NCBI GenBank assembly: GCA_963821715.1
Contig: CAWGET010000006.1
Span: 930,001-994,000, forward strand
Reading direction: 5' to 3'
Length of the DNA stretch: 64,000 nucleotides
Source of the DNA: CAWGET01 sp963821715
GTDB lineage: Bacteria > Bacteroidota > Ignavibacteria > Ignavibacteriales > Melioribacteraceae
The notes beneath the pieces are model-generated. The model ran no database searches. It was not told where the DNA came from and saw nothing but the letters and a program-made list of their open reading frames with translations. Both the position numbers and the translations under genes were made by a program. Shown in pieces: positions 1-9,801 of this stretch. Positions within the stretch are counted from its first letter, which is position 1. Each line of letters opens with the position of its first letter.

Positions 1-567
1 TTGAAATGGATATAATAATTTTTTGGTTATTATATTTTCCGCATCATTCTCAAAGCCAAATTCTTCAACACTTTTGTCCCAGCTATTTTCTATAAGATGA
101 TTTCTGAATTGGATAGCCTTTTCTTCTTCGGAAAAACTCGCTTTGTTAATTACAAAAGCGTCCTGCGGCAGTTTAAAATCCTCGCTGTTCAATTCATAAT
201 AAGCTAATAGAGTTTTATGTTTTATTTCCGGATTTATTCCCCTGAAATGATCGCTTAAAAGTAAAGCGGCGGCCAATTCTTTTTTCGATTTTTCGATTAT
301 CCGTTCGTATTTTTCCCTGTCAAGAATTCCGTTCTTTTCCGCTTCCTGCGCGAGGAGTTCGTTTTCAATCCACTGAACAACAAACTCCTCTCTAAACTTT
401 AAGCTGTTTTCCAATTCCTCGTCAATTTCAGCTTCTGTCAAATAAGAGTCGTTAACTCTTGCCGTATAATTATCGGGCGGCTGTTTTTTTTCGCAAGCCG
501 TAATTCCGAAAATAAATATCAGACTAATCGGAGCTATTATTCTTAAAGGCTGCTTGTAATTTATCAT
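1..567 (-). CDS. SurA-like peptidyl-prolyl isomerase lipoprotein (3' end beyond window)
   Basis: The frame stays open from an ATG at 567 to base 1, giving 189 residues without a stop, so the C-terminus lies outside the window. The protein starts with a hydrophobic signal segment ending in a lipobox-like GITAC (Cys at about residue 24), which suggests an envelope lipoprotein. The part that follows is charged and helical, with the 'ARVNDSYLTEAEIDEEL' pattern typical of the N-terminal SurA/PpiC chaperone region. The catalytic parvulin domain would be downstream. The start overlaps the 3' end of the upstream PPIase gene by 44 nt, so the two are probably co-transcribed and translationally coupled. 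Likely role: folding of outer-membrane or secreted proteins in the periplasm. The family call is moderately sure; PPIase activity cannot be judged from this fragment. Confidence 0.7.
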   Translation of the reverse strand, partial: MINYKQPLRIIAPISLIFIFGITACEKKQPPDNYTARVNDSYLTEAEIDEELENSLKFREEFVVQWIENELLAQEAEKNGILDREKYERIIEKSKKELAAALLLSDHFRGINPEIKHKTLLAYYELNSEDFKLPQDAFVINKASFSEEEKAIQFRNHLIENSWDKSVEEFGFENDAENIITKKLLYPFQ

Positions 568-2509
568 AATAAATTTTGGGATGATAAAGCTTTTTTAATT
601 TTTGAAGATATTCATCTTCCAATCTTTTGCTTTCGGCTTCCTGAAACTTGCTTGCAACTTCCGGCTTCGCTTCTTCAAATGTTTTTTCGCCGGCAGGTTT
701 AAAACTATTTAGCTTAACAATCGACCAGCCTTTATCGGATTTAAATGGTTCTGAAAATTCACCCGGTTTTAATTTAGCCGCAGCTTTGGAAAGATCAGAC
801 TCATCAACTTCCAACGCTCCCCAATTCCCCGCTTTTTCTCTGAATGATCTTCTTTCAGTTACAGCGGACGCAAGCGAATCAAAATCTGCTCCGTTCTGAA
901 GAAGAGAATAATACTCTTTAATTGCCGCTTCGTTTCTAGCGAATATTTCACTTAAGTCTACGCGCTCATCCCATCTGTAATCTTCTTTTGTTTTATTGTA
1001 GAAGTTTTTTAGAGCGACTGAATCGATATCAATTTTATTCCAGACTTCATTTTCCTGCAAATTAAAAATATAAATTCCGTTACGGTAATCCTGCATCAGA
1101 TTAGCGAACTCGGGATCCTGACGATCGAGCACAAGAGCTTTATTTTCCAAAAGAAGTTCCGTGCTGTATTTATCAATCGCATCACCGAGGGTCTTTTCAT
1201 TTATATCACTGTTCTGCAATTGATTATCTGATTTTACATTCATCATCAGCGAATCGAGAATAACACCGTTATTATTTATTGAAAATAAAACTGTATCCTT
1301 CGCAGCATCTCTCAATTTGCTCTCGTCATAGGCAATATTGAATTTTGCAGAATCTGAATGCTGTAAAACATAGTCAATACCGCTTTCATTTTTAGAGTAA
1401 TTAAATTCATTTTTTAATGAATCGATGAAGTTTTTATATTCCTGCTGATAAGTAGTTTTTTGAAAAATCTCTCTCAACTCCTGACGTTGTTCTGCCAGCG
1501 GTGGATAATCTTTAACATCAGTAACTTTTATGATATGATAACCAAACTGAGTTTTAACGATATCGGAAATCTCACCTTTATTAAGAGAAAATGCTTCCTG
1601 GTCGAAAGGTTTTACCATTTGTCTTCTTCCGAAAAATCCGAGATCGCCGCCTTTTTCCGCGCTTCCCTTGTCATCTGAATATTGTTTTGCTAATGCCGCA
1701 AAGTCCTCGCCGCTTTCCAGCCGCGCCTTAATTTCCTCTGCTTGTTTTCTTGCCGCAGCGCTATCTAATTTTCCCGTTTCATCCTTAAAATCAATTAGAA
1801 TATGAGATGCTCTTATCTGCGGTTTTCTTTCCTGTATGTCGGTCACCTTTATAATATGATAACCATACGGAGTTTTTACAGGTTCAGGATAAATTTCATT
1901 TTCGGGCGTATTGTAAATCGCATCTTCAAAACTTGGGATGGTCATTCCCGCAGTTATATAATATATATCTCCGCCTTCTTCACGCGAGAAAGTATCCGCA
2001 GAATATTGTTTTGCAAGGTCTTCAAATTTTTCCCCCGCTTGTATTCGTTTCAAAAGCGAATCGGCAACAGTTTTGGCCGAATCAAAATTTTCATTTAGGG
2101 GTTTTATCCAGATGTGCTTTACTCTTATTTCTTCTTTTCTTTTTTGATAAAGATCTTCAATAGCCGGGTTAAAAAGCGCTCTTTCCAAAATGTATGAACG
2201 ACCAACTTGTTTCTGATAATCATTTAGTTCTTTGTTTACTTCCGGATCGGTAGCAAGTCCTCTTACTTCGGCGTTTCTTAACTTCATTTTATAATTAACA
2301 AAAAGATCCAGAAAATCCTTATACTGACCCATCGAGTCATCCTTAGCCGCTTCATAACTGCCCGTATTTTTGGCATAAGCATTTTCAAATTCATTTAATG
2401 TGATATTTTCATTCCCGTATTCGGCAACAACTAATTCTTTATTTCCGCTGCATGAACTTATTATGAACGAAAAAACAATTAAGATAGCAGAAATTATTCT
2501 GAACTTCAT
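524..2509 (-). CDS. Periplasmic peptidyl-prolyl isomerase lipoprotein with repeated parvulin domains
   Basis: A 661-residue protein. A signal peptide ends in IISSC (lipid-modified Cys20), so it is probably anchored in the envelope. An N-terminal SurA-like helical region is followed by two clear parvulin (PpiC) domains at about residues 129-228 and 233-330, each with the RxxHIL/KHIW strand, the GGD loop and the YGYHIIKV or FGYHIIKV end. A third, divergent parvulin-like unit occupies about 515-610 (GNWGALEVDESDL, then KGWSIVKL). Known members of the family isomerise prolyl bonds and chaperone outer-membrane proteins. The start codon follows a GGAGAG ribosome-binding site. It is followed by an overlapping second PPIase-like lipoprotein gene, so the pair looks like a dedicated outer-membrane folding operon. 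The lipoprotein anchor and three-domain layout differ from the soluble two-domain SurA of Proteobacteria. Confidence 0.88.
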   Translation of the reverse strand: MKFRIISAILIVFSFIISSCSGNKELVVAEYGNENITLNEFENAYAKNTGSYEAAKDDSMGQYKDFLDLFVNYKMKLRNAEVRGLATDPEVNKELNDYQKQVGRSYILERALFNPAIEDLYQKRKEEIRVKHIWIKPLNENFDSAKTVADSLLKRIQAGEKFEDLAKQYSADTFSREEGGDIYYITAGMTIPSFEDAIYNTPENEIYPEPVKTPYGYHIIKVTDIQERKPQIRASHILIDFKDETGKLDSAAARKQAEEIKARLESGEDFAALAKQYSDDKGSAEKGGDLGFFGRRQMVKPFDQEAFSLNKGEISDIVKTQFGYHIIKVTDVKDYPPLAEQRQELREIFQKTTYQQEYKNFIDSLKNEFNYSKNESGIDYVLQHSDSAKFNIAYDESKLRDAAKDTVLFSINNNGVILDSLMMNVKSDNQLQNSDINEKTLGDAIDKYSTELLLENKALVLDRQDPEFANLMQDYRNGIYIFNLQENEVWNKIDIDSVALKNFYNKTKEDYRWDERVDLSEIFARNEAAIKEYYSLLQNGADFDSLASAVTERRSFREKAGNWGALEVDESDLSKAAAKLKPGEFSEPFKSDKGWSIVKLNSFKPAGEKTFEEAKPEVASKFQEAESKRLEDEYLQKLKKLYHPKIYYDKLQAAFKNNSSD

Positions 2510-2662
2510 ACTTAGTTCTCTCCATTTTTATTTTATATTTAAACTCAAATTTTAATAACAGAATAACCGAAAATCAAGCCGGGTAATTTTTATTTTTATA
2601 CAAAAACATGTCTCAGCCTTGAATTCGATACTCCCGTTTCAGTAATCTTTTAAAAACTAAAC

Positions 2663-3625
2663 TTATACTTGGTTCCCCGTTTTTATTTTTCTTTGTCTTT
2701 CCCCAAAAGTGTTTCTTTCCCAAAAAACTCCGTCTTCATAACCTTGAATTGATAAATTTTGTTCGGATTCTGCAATTCTTTTTTCGGCAAGGCAGGCAAA
2801 TATATTTTCTTTCTCAATTCCAACGTAATTTCTGCTCAATTTTTTTGCAGTTACCGAAGTAGTTCCCGATCCCAAAAACGGATCAAAAATTACATCGCCC
2901 GGATTACTGCTGGCGAGTATCAGTTTCGCCAAGAGTTTTTCAGGTTTTTGCGTTGGATGTTCTGTGTTTTCCGGCATAGACCAAAACGGAATGGAAATAT
3001 CCGTCCATATATTTGATGGATATGTTAATCGAAATCCGCCGCTTTCTTCCTCCGCCCAATCTTTCGGTTTTCCGTTTTCTTTGTACGGAGCGATAACTTT
3101 TCTCTTTAGTTTCACATCCTCGACATTGAAAGTATATTTGCCCGAACGCGTTGCGAACCAGATATCCTCGGAGCTGTTTTTCCAATTATATTTTGCTCCT
3201 CTTCCTTTCTCCCGTTCCCAGGTAATCCTATTTCGAACAATAAAATATTTTTCAAGAAGAAGATGGATGGAAGTTGAAGATCTGAAATCGCCGCAGAAAT
3301 AAACCGACGCGTTTGGTTTTAATGTTTTTATTAGTTTACTCAAAAACGTATCGATGTATTCGGTATATGCTTCAATGGGCATACTTTTAAATTCGGCAGA
3401 ATTGAATTTTCTATTCAGATTGTAAGGAGGATCGAGAAACATAAGGTCGGCAAAATTTTCCGGCAGAAGATCAATTACGTCAAACAGATCCTGATTGATA
3501 GTTTTGTTTTTTATCTGACTAAATTCTGTTTTGTTTTTTAGATACAAAAGTTTAGCCGAATATAAATCTACTTCGTCATTGTTTAACGTGATTGTTCTAT
3601 TTCGCGGCGCTTTCTCTTTACCCAT
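2663..3625 (-). CDS. Site-specific DNA methyltransferase (beta-class, adenine-N6 or cytosine-N4)
   Basis: A 320-residue protein with the catalytic motif DPPY at residues 65-68 placed before the S-adenosylmethionine-binding motif FDPFLGSGTT at about 248-257. This order defines the beta class of amino-methyltransferases. HPTQKP at 223-228 is the conserved block just before the SAM motif. The start codon follows the metG stop codon with no gap, so translation is probably coupled to metG. No restriction endonuclease or specificity subunit is recognisable next to it, so it appears to be an orphan methyltransferase, perhaps used for regulation or for protection against restriction. The recognition site cannot be told from sequence, and adenine versus cytosine as target base is not certain. 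Confidence 0.85.
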   Translation of the reverse strand: MGKEKAPRNRTITLNNDEVDLYSAKLLYLKNKTEFSQIKNKTINQDLFDVIDLLPENFADLMFLDPPYNLNRKFNSAEFKSMPIEAYTEYIDTFLSKLIKTLKPNASVYFCGDFRSSTSIHLLLEKYFIVRNRITWEREKGRGAKYNWKNSSEDIWFATRSGKYTFNVEDVKLKRKVIAPYKENGKPKDWAEEESGGFRLTYPSNIWTDISIPFWSMPENTEHPTQKPEKLLAKLILASSNPGDVIFDPFLGSGTTSVTAKKLSRNYVGIEKENIFACLAEKRIAESEQNLSIQGYEDGVFWERNTFGERQRKIKTGNQV

Positions 3626-5665
3626 TTATTTTACTATCGTTCCAGGTTTAACCGAATCATCAACGCTAACCAGCTTCATATTACCATCGTCGGTTTCCGC
3701 TGCGAGGATCATTCCATTGGATTCGTTGCCGAAAAGTTTTACTGGCTTTAAATTGGCTACTACTAATACTCTTTTACCGATAATATCTTCCGGCTTGTAA
3801 TGTTTTGCAAGTCCTGCAACTACCTGTCTTTTTTCGAATCCGAGATCGATTTGTAATTTGAGTAATTTATCACTTTTCTTTATCCGTTCAGCCTGGTAAA
3901 CGGTGGCGGTCCGGATTTTAATTTTTGCAAAATCGTCAATCGTTATCTCTTTATCTTGGACAGCATTTTCTTCGCCGCCATTTCCTGTTTTTGATTTCTG
4001 TTCTTCTATCATTTCGTCTTCAATTTTTGTAAATAAAATTTCAGATTTATTAAGTTGATGACCCGGCTTTAGATTTTCTTCGCCCGATTTGCTCCAACCG
4101 GTTTTCTCAGCATTTAACATCTTAAATATTTTTTTGGATGAAAAAGGAATTATCGGCTCGAAGATTTCCGCCAATGTATAAATAATTTGCAGTGATACAT
4201 AAATAGTGGCGGCGCATTTTTCTTTATCCTGCTTAACGGAAACCCAAGGTTCGGAATCGTTAAAATATTTATTCCCTGCGCGCGCTAAATTCATCGCTTC
4301 GAACACGGCGTCTTTTATTTTATATCTTTCTATCAAACTTCCAACACGGTCAGGAAATTCCGAAAGAGATTTCAGCATTTCTTCATCTATAGCTTCGAGT
4401 TTTGTTTTTCCCGGAACTTTTCCTTCAAAGTGTTTATGTGCAAAAATGAAAGTCCGGTTTATAAAGTTGCCTAGAATATCTGCGAGCTCTCCGTTGTTTC
4501 TTCCCTGAAATTCTTTCCAATAAAAATCGGTGTCTTTGGTCTCCGGTAAATTTGCAGCCAGTGTGTAGCGGAGCGGATCTGCCGGAAATAGCTCAAGAAA
4601 TTCTTTTACATCAATTCCCCAACCGCGCGATTTGGAAAATTTCTTCCCTTCGAAATTTAAAAATTCATTAGCCGGAACGTTTTGCGGCAGAACATATTTT
4701 TCTTCATTATTTTGATTCCAGGCCTTCAGCATTGCGGGAAAAATTATCGTATGGAAAACCACATTGTCTTTGCCGATGAAAGCTATGTATTTTGTTTCAG
4801 GATCGAGCCAATATTTTTTCCATAGTTCAGGTTCATTTTTTTTATTGGATAGATCTTTTGTAGCGGAAATATAACCAAGCACCGCTTCGAACCAGACATA
4901 TAAAACTTTTCCTTCCGAGTTTTCGAGCGGAACTTTTACGCCCCAGTCAAGATCGCGTGTTACGGCTCTGTCTTTTAATCCGTCTTTAAACCAGCCGCGG
5001 CAATATTGAAGGACATTTTCTTTCCAGTTATATTTTTCGTCCATTTTGTTTATATATTCTTCAAGATCTTCCTGAAATTTGCCGAGCGGGAAAAACCAAT
5101 GCGAGGTTTCTTTCTGTACCGGAGTTTCGCCGGAGATTTTACTTTTAGGATTTATTAATTCTTTCGGATCATAAAGAGCGCCGCATCTTTCGCACTCATC
5201 GCTGCGCGCTTCTTCAAATCCGCAATTTGGGCATGTTCCTTCGACGTATCGATCCGGCAAAAACATATTCGCTTTCGGATCATAAAACTGAAGCGTCTTT
5301 TTTTCGTTTAATAAACCTTGCTCATAATAATTTAAGAAAAATTCTTTTGCCGTTTCGTGATGAACCGGACTGCTCGTTCTGGAATAGATATCGAAGCTCA
5401 TTCCGAATTTCTCAAATGCTTCTTTGTTGGCGGAATGAAATCTGTCGATAACAACTTGCGGTTTAACACCTTCTTTATCGGCGGTAATCGTTATAGGAAC
5501 TCCGTGCTCGTCGGATCCGCAGATATAAATTATATCGTCGCCCTTTAATCTTTTGTATCTAACATAAATGTCTGCGGGCAAATATGCTCCGGAAAGATGT
5601 CCTAAATGGATATCTCCGTTGGCATACGGCAGCGCTGAAGTAACTATTATTTTTTCTTTAACCAC
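3626..5665 (-). CDS. metG: Methionyl-tRNA synthetase
   Basis: A 679-residue class I aminoacyl-tRNA synthetase that charges tRNA-Met in the cytoplasm. The nucleotide-binding signature HLGH is at residues 20-23 and KFSKS at 342-346. A zinc knuckle with Cys145, Cys148, Cys158 and Cys161 lies in the connective-peptide region. The C-terminal 110 residues or so form a Trbp111/EMAP-type tRNA-binding OB fold (DFAKIKIRTATV, then VANLKPVKLFG), which in this family drives dimerisation. Length and domain order match full-length bacterial MetG of the long type. The DNA methyltransferase gene directly abuts its stop codon. All catalytic motifs are intact. Confidence 0.97.
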   Translation of the reverse strand: MVKEKIIVTSALPYANGDIHLGHLSGAYLPADIYVRYKRLKGDDIIYICGSDEHGVPITITADKEGVKPQVVIDRFHSANKEAFEKFGMSFDIYSRTSSPVHHETAKEFFLNYYEQGLLNEKKTLQFYDPKANMFLPDRYVEGTCPNCGFEEARSDECERCGALYDPKELINPKSKISGETPVQKETSHWFFPLGKFQEDLEEYINKMDEKYNWKENVLQYCRGWFKDGLKDRAVTRDLDWGVKVPLENSEGKVLYVWFEAVLGYISATKDLSNKKNEPELWKKYWLDPETKYIAFIGKDNVVFHTIIFPAMLKAWNQNNEEKYVLPQNVPANEFLNFEGKKFSKSRGWGIDVKEFLELFPADPLRYTLAANLPETKDTDFYWKEFQGRNNGELADILGNFINRTFIFAHKHFEGKVPGKTKLEAIDEEMLKSLSEFPDRVGSLIERYKIKDAVFEAMNLARAGNKYFNDSEPWVSVKQDKEKCAATIYVSLQIIYTLAEIFEPIIPFSSKKIFKMLNAEKTGWSKSGEENLKPGHQLNKSEILFTKIEDEMIEEQKSKTGNGGEENAVQDKEITIDDFAKIKIRTATVYQAERIKKSDKLLKLQIDLGFEKRQVVAGLAKHYKPEDIIGKRVLVVANLKPVKLFGNESNGMILAAETDDGNMKLVSVDDSVKPGTIVK

Positions 5666-6009
5666 TTCATTTTCCGTTTTTAAATAATTTTAAATATAAG
5701 AAAAAATTGAGTGAGAAACTTAGAAGGAAAAAGGAAAAGTTAGAAGTGAGATGTTAAAAGCGTTATCCTTGGAAAATCAGATATTTCTGCGAATTCTGCT
5801 GCCTATTACGTTGTAAACAGCAACCCCCGAAGTACAACGAGAAGGCTCAGAGTCACAAAGTATTCTTCCTTAGCAATAGATTAAGACAAAACTATATTTT
5901 AATTTCACCAAGTTATTCATCAAGCAACTCTGCGTTTTGGCATCTCTTAATATTGATTCTTCTTTCCAAGCGTATTCAAGTTTTTATGAGCGCAGCGGCT
6001 ATTAACGCC
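5666..6009. other. Intergenic region upstream of metG
   Basis: No gene is supported in these 344 bases. The part next to 5665 must hold the metG promoter and leader, but no strong motif stands out. Around 5838-5868 there is a stretch ending in CAGAGTCACAAAGTA that resembles the CACAAAG-rich repeat seen again near 10030 and 15845. Near 5990 is a GCGCAGCGG motif of the kind found in other intergenic spaces here. The rest is AT-rich without clear structure. Confidence 0.5.
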
Positions 6010-7829
6010 TTATCCTTCCAGTTTACTGTACATATCGTCAATCAGCTCGCCGTATCTCTCTTCAATCACTTTGCGTTTTACTTTAAGCGACGGAGTGATT
6101 TCTCCGCTCTCTATTGAGAATGGTTTATCGAGTACGGCGAATTTTCTTACGCGTTCGAAGTTTGCGAGATTCTTTTGGAATTTCTGCATCTCTTTTTCGA
6201 GCATTTCATAGACTTGTTTTTTATCCACAAGATCTTTTTCATCTTTGTAGGAAATTCTATTCGCGTCGGCGTATTCTTTAAGCGCTTCAAAATCGGGGAC
6301 AACCAGCGCGCTGAGAAACATCCGCCTATCTCCGATCAGAACAAATTGATCGATATATTTACTTGCGAGGAACATATTTTCAATCGGAGTGGGAGCGATG
6401 TATTTTCCGCCCGAAGTTTTGAACAGATGTTTCTTCCTGTCGGTAATAATTAAAAATCCTTCTGCGTCGAATACTCCGATATCGCCGGTATAAAGCCAGC
6501 CGCCTTTAATTGTAGCGTCGGTTTCTTTTTTATTTTTATAATAACCCTGCATTATATTCGGTCCGTAAGCGAGTATTTCGCCGTCTTTCGCTATTTTGAT
6601 TTCTACACCGGGCATGGGTTTTCCAACAGAGCCGAATTTATAATCATTCAATCTATTTGCTGAAATTACCGGCGAAGATTCCGTAAGTCCGTAACCTTCA
6701 ATTATCAGAAGTCCGATCGCCTCAAAAAATTCCCCAAGATCTCTGGCGAGCGCGGCGCCGCCTGAAATAAAGAACCTTATTTTGCCGCCGGTTTTCTCTT
6801 TTAGTTTGGAGAAGACGAGTTTATTCGCGAGTTTATGCTTAATCGCTAAATTAACTGAAACATTATCTGCCTTTTTTGCATGCACATATTCTCTTCCTAC
6901 TTCTACCGCCCAGTTAAATATTTTCTGTTTTGATTCGGACTGTGACTCGACATTTCTGTTTATCTTCGAGTAAATCCTTTCAAACAAACGGGGAACCGCC
7001 GTCATAATTGTAGGATGAATTTCTTCCATATTCTGAGCGATCTTTTCCACTCCTTCAGCGTAAACTATCATACCGCCGCAGGAAAAAGCTGTGTAATAAC
7101 CCGCCATTCTTTCGAAAATATGAGACAATGGAAGAAATGAAAGAAATACGTCATTCTCATTGAGATCAAAAATTTCGTGCGCGGACTTTACATTCGAAAT
7201 TATATTCTTGTGTGTAAGAAGTACGCCTTTTGGTTCGCCGGTGGTTCCCGAAGTATAGATGATCGTGCAAGGATCATTTTCATTAGAGAGGTCAATGTTA
7301 TTCCAAAAATAATCCGGGTGCTCTTTTTAAATTCATTCCCGAGAATCTGAATTTGCTTCAATGAATAAACACCTTCTCCGTAACCGGTATCGGGGTCGTT
7401 CATCATAATAATATATTTTAAATTTTTACAATTACCTCTTATCTTCAATACCTTATTCAGCTGGAATTTATTTGAGACAATGATCCCTTCGGCTTCGGAA
7501 TTATTTAAAATAAATTCTATTGAATCGGCCGTTGAAATGGGATAGAGCGGTACATCAACTCCGCCCAAACTGAGAGCTGCCATATCGGCATAAACCCATT
7601 CCGGACGGTTTTCAGAGATAATAGCCAATTTACTTTTTCTCCTGAAACCGAGTGTCGCAAGTCCAAGAGCTAGACTTTCAGTCTGGCGGATGAGTTCTTC
7701 ATAAGAAATATCAACATATTCTCGATTAACTTTATGCTTAAGTACTGCTCTTTCTTTTCCTTTACCAAAATCGGTCGAAATAATTTTAAATAGTTCGGGT
7801 ATTGTTTTAAAGTCTTTATAAATCGGCAT
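6010..7829 (-). pseudogene. Long-chain fatty acid-CoA ligase (AMP-binding), frameshifted
   Basis: Two consecutive minus-strand frames together make one complete ANL-superfamily ligase of about 606 residues. The N-terminal part (7829 down to about 7330) carries SYEELIRQTESLALGL and the SENRPEW block. The second frame, beginning just after the break, encodes IIYTSGTTGEPKG (the AMP-binding P-loop), PLSHIFER, GYGLTESSP, the TGDIG motif and the C-terminal K-rich subdomain. The frame breaks at a run of five T at 7324-7328: one added A on the coding strand would give EFKKEHPDYFWNN and restore the whole protein. If intact, the enzyme would activate fatty acids with ATP and CoA (FadD15-type). The apparent start at 7128 is a TTG inside the conserved PLSHIFER and is not a real start. 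The break may be a sequencing error. Confidence 0.85.
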
Positions 7830-7925
7830 TTAATGCTCCGCATTATATTTTAAGCAGGCAATTTAATTGCGCATTTGCGAAATAGCAAATATTTAATGAA
7901 TGATTTTCCCGGAAATTCATTTATT

Positions 7926-9047
7926 CTATACTTTGATGAAAATCTTTTTAACGTATAAAATCCACATCAACCCGAGCCAGATCATTACATATGTTAATGC
8001 CCATAACAAGGAAGCATTTATAGGATCGAGCCAGGATAAAAACAAATTATTGAAGAGGTAGGTTTTGAGCGAGATGGCTTCATCTCCCGAACCGGAAACT
8101 TTTATCAGATATAAAAGTCTGCCGATTATACCGGATGCGAAGAAGACTGCAATGGCGTTCAGACCGTAAATGTGGAAAGGTTTTATCCACCACTTAATAT
8201 TTTTTACATCGATCAGCCAGTAACAGAACGCGAGGAAATTCAGCGCTAAACCGCCAGTGTAAAGAACATACGAGCTTGTCCACAAATTTTTATTCATCGG
8301 GAACCACATATCCCATACATAACCCGCAAACATTAAAACCACGCCGTAGAAAAACATCCAAACTGTTTTGTTGGCAGCATCTATCTTACTTTTTAAAAGA
8401 TGACCGGTTAATATGCCTATTATTGTTGTAGATATTGCCGGAATAGTACTGAGAATTCCTTCCGGATCCCATACTTTTGTGACTGACCATAAATGACCGT
8501 GCAGCAGTAGATTATCGAGCCATGCGGCTAGGTTTGTCGTCGGTTCTAAATTTGCGTAACCAACTCCCGGAACCGGAATCAATGTCATCATCAAAAAATA
8601 AATTACAAGCAGCGCTGCGCCGGTATACATCTGAGTTTTAACGCTGGTTTTTAAAAAGAGTATTGAAGAGATTAGATAGACAACCGCAATTCTTTGGAGC
8701 ACTCCGGGAATTCTAATTGAGCTGAGATCGAAATAAGGAAATCCAGCAAGTATCATTCCGAGCAAAAATAAAACTGCGCTTCGGCGCAATATCTGCAGCA
8801 TTAATTTATTCTGATTGTCTCCGCGCGCTTTCCTTTTGCTTAACGAAAATGTAATTGCTACACCCACAATAAAAAGAAAGAATGGAAAAATTAAATCAGT
8901 AGGTGTAACTCCGTTCCATGGCGCGTGGCGTAAAGCGGGATAAATATCTCCCCATGTTCCCGGGTTGTTTACAAGTATCATCCCCGCTATAGTTATTCCG
9001 CGGAAGACATCGAGTGAAAGTAATCTTTGAGATTTTTGCGGTTCCAT
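7926..9047 (-). CDS. HGSNAT-like membrane acyltransferase (DUF5009/NagX-type)
   Basis: A 373-residue polytopic membrane protein with about ten hydrophobic segments. It starts RLLSLDVFRGITIAGMILVN and continues with the APWNGVTPTDLIFPFFLF block. Both are hallmarks of the family that includes human heparan-alpha-glucosaminide N-acetyltransferase and bacterial NagX-like proteins. Members are thought to move acetyl groups from cytoplasmic acetyl-CoA to amino sugars across the membrane. Near-universal family residues such as the Asp in the LDVFRG segment are present. It stands alone on the minus strand, divergent from the YqaA-like gene at 9187, with no amino-sugar genes next to it. The family call is firm, the substrate unknown. 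Confidence 0.85.
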   Translation of the reverse strand: MEPQKSQRLLSLDVFRGITIAGMILVNNPGTWGDIYPALRHAPWNGVTPTDLIFPFFLFIVGVAITFSLSKRKARGDNQNKLMLQILRRSAVLFLLGMILAGFPYFDLSSIRIPGVLQRIAVVYLISSILFLKTSVKTQMYTGAALLVIYFLMMTLIPVPGVGYANLEPTTNLAAWLDNLLLHGHLWSVTKVWDPEGILSTIPAISTTIIGILTGHLLKSKIDAANKTVWMFFYGVVLMFAGYVWDMWFPMNKNLWTSSYVLYTGGLALNFLAFCYWLIDVKNIKWWIKPFHIYGLNAIAVFFASGIIGRLLYLIKVSGSGDEAISLKTYLFNNLFLSWLDPINASLLWALTYVMIWLGLMWILYVKKIFIKV

Positions 9048-9186
9048 TTTTTTCGACCAGTTAATAAGAATTATTAATGCAATTTAAAAGAGAATAGCAA
9101 CTTATTAAGATTACTTTTGATTAACAAATTATTGTTCATTTAACGATTTATTTTTCTTATAATTACAGTTTTGATAAAAGGGATTT

Positions 9187-9801
9187 ATGGGCTGGGTAAG
9201 AAAAATATACGACTGGATTTTAAAATGGGCGGAAACTCCTTACGGACCAATCGCGCTCTTTATTTTATCATTCGCTGAGGCTTCATTCTTCCCAATTCCT
9301 CCGGACGCTCTATTGATCGCTCTCGTTTTAGGAGCAAGGACAAAAGCTTTTAAATTTGCGTCAATTTGCACTGTCGGGTCATTACTCGGCGCTTTTCTAG
9401 GCTACGCAATCGGGTATTTTGTTTGGTGGAGCGGCGATCAATCTTTTTCCAATGTGGCTGTTTTCTTTTTTGATAACATTCCCGGGTTTACAGAAGATAT
9501 TTTTTACCGGGTTCAGGAACTTTATAAAGAATGGGATTTCTGGATAATTTTTACCGCCGGATTCACTCCTATTCCCTATAAAGTTTTTACAATTACCAGC
9601 GGAGCTTTCGAAATAAATCTTCCTATGTTTGCATTTGCTTCCTTGGTAAGCCGCGGTGCAAGATTTTTTCTAGTCGCGTTTTTGATCTGGAAATACGGGG
9701 AACAAATAAAAGGATTTATTGATAAATATTTTAATCTCCTTGCAATCGCTTTTACAGTATTACTAATAGGCGGTTTTGTAGTTATTAAATACGCGCTATA
9801 A
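9187..9801 (+). CDS. YqaA/DedA-family membrane protein (VTT domain)
   Basis: A 204-residue inner-membrane protein. It has the SNARE-associated/DedA (VTT) signature: FAEASFFPIPPDALLIALVLG near the N-terminus and FTPIPYKVFTITSGAF in the middle, followed by the R-G-A-RF motif and a C-terminal membrane segment. The second block contains the re-entrant-loop proline and glycine pattern typical of YqaA. DedA proteins are now linked to lipid carrier recycling, membrane-potential maintenance and drug resistance, but the exact substrate of the YqaA subgroup is not established. It is transcribed away from the acyltransferase at 9047 across a 139-bp spacer. AAAGGGA just before the ATG acts as ribosome-binding site. 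Confidence 0.85.
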   Translation: MGWVRKIYDWILKWAETPYGPIALFILSFAEASFFPIPPDALLIALVLGARTKAFKFASICTVGSLLGAFLGYAIGYFVWWSGDQSFSNVAVFFFDNIPGFTEDIFYRVQELYKEWDFWIIFTAGFTPIPYKVFTITSGAFEINLPMFAFASLVSRGARFFLVAFLIWKYGEQIKGFIDKYFNLLAIAFTVLLIGGFVVIKYAL

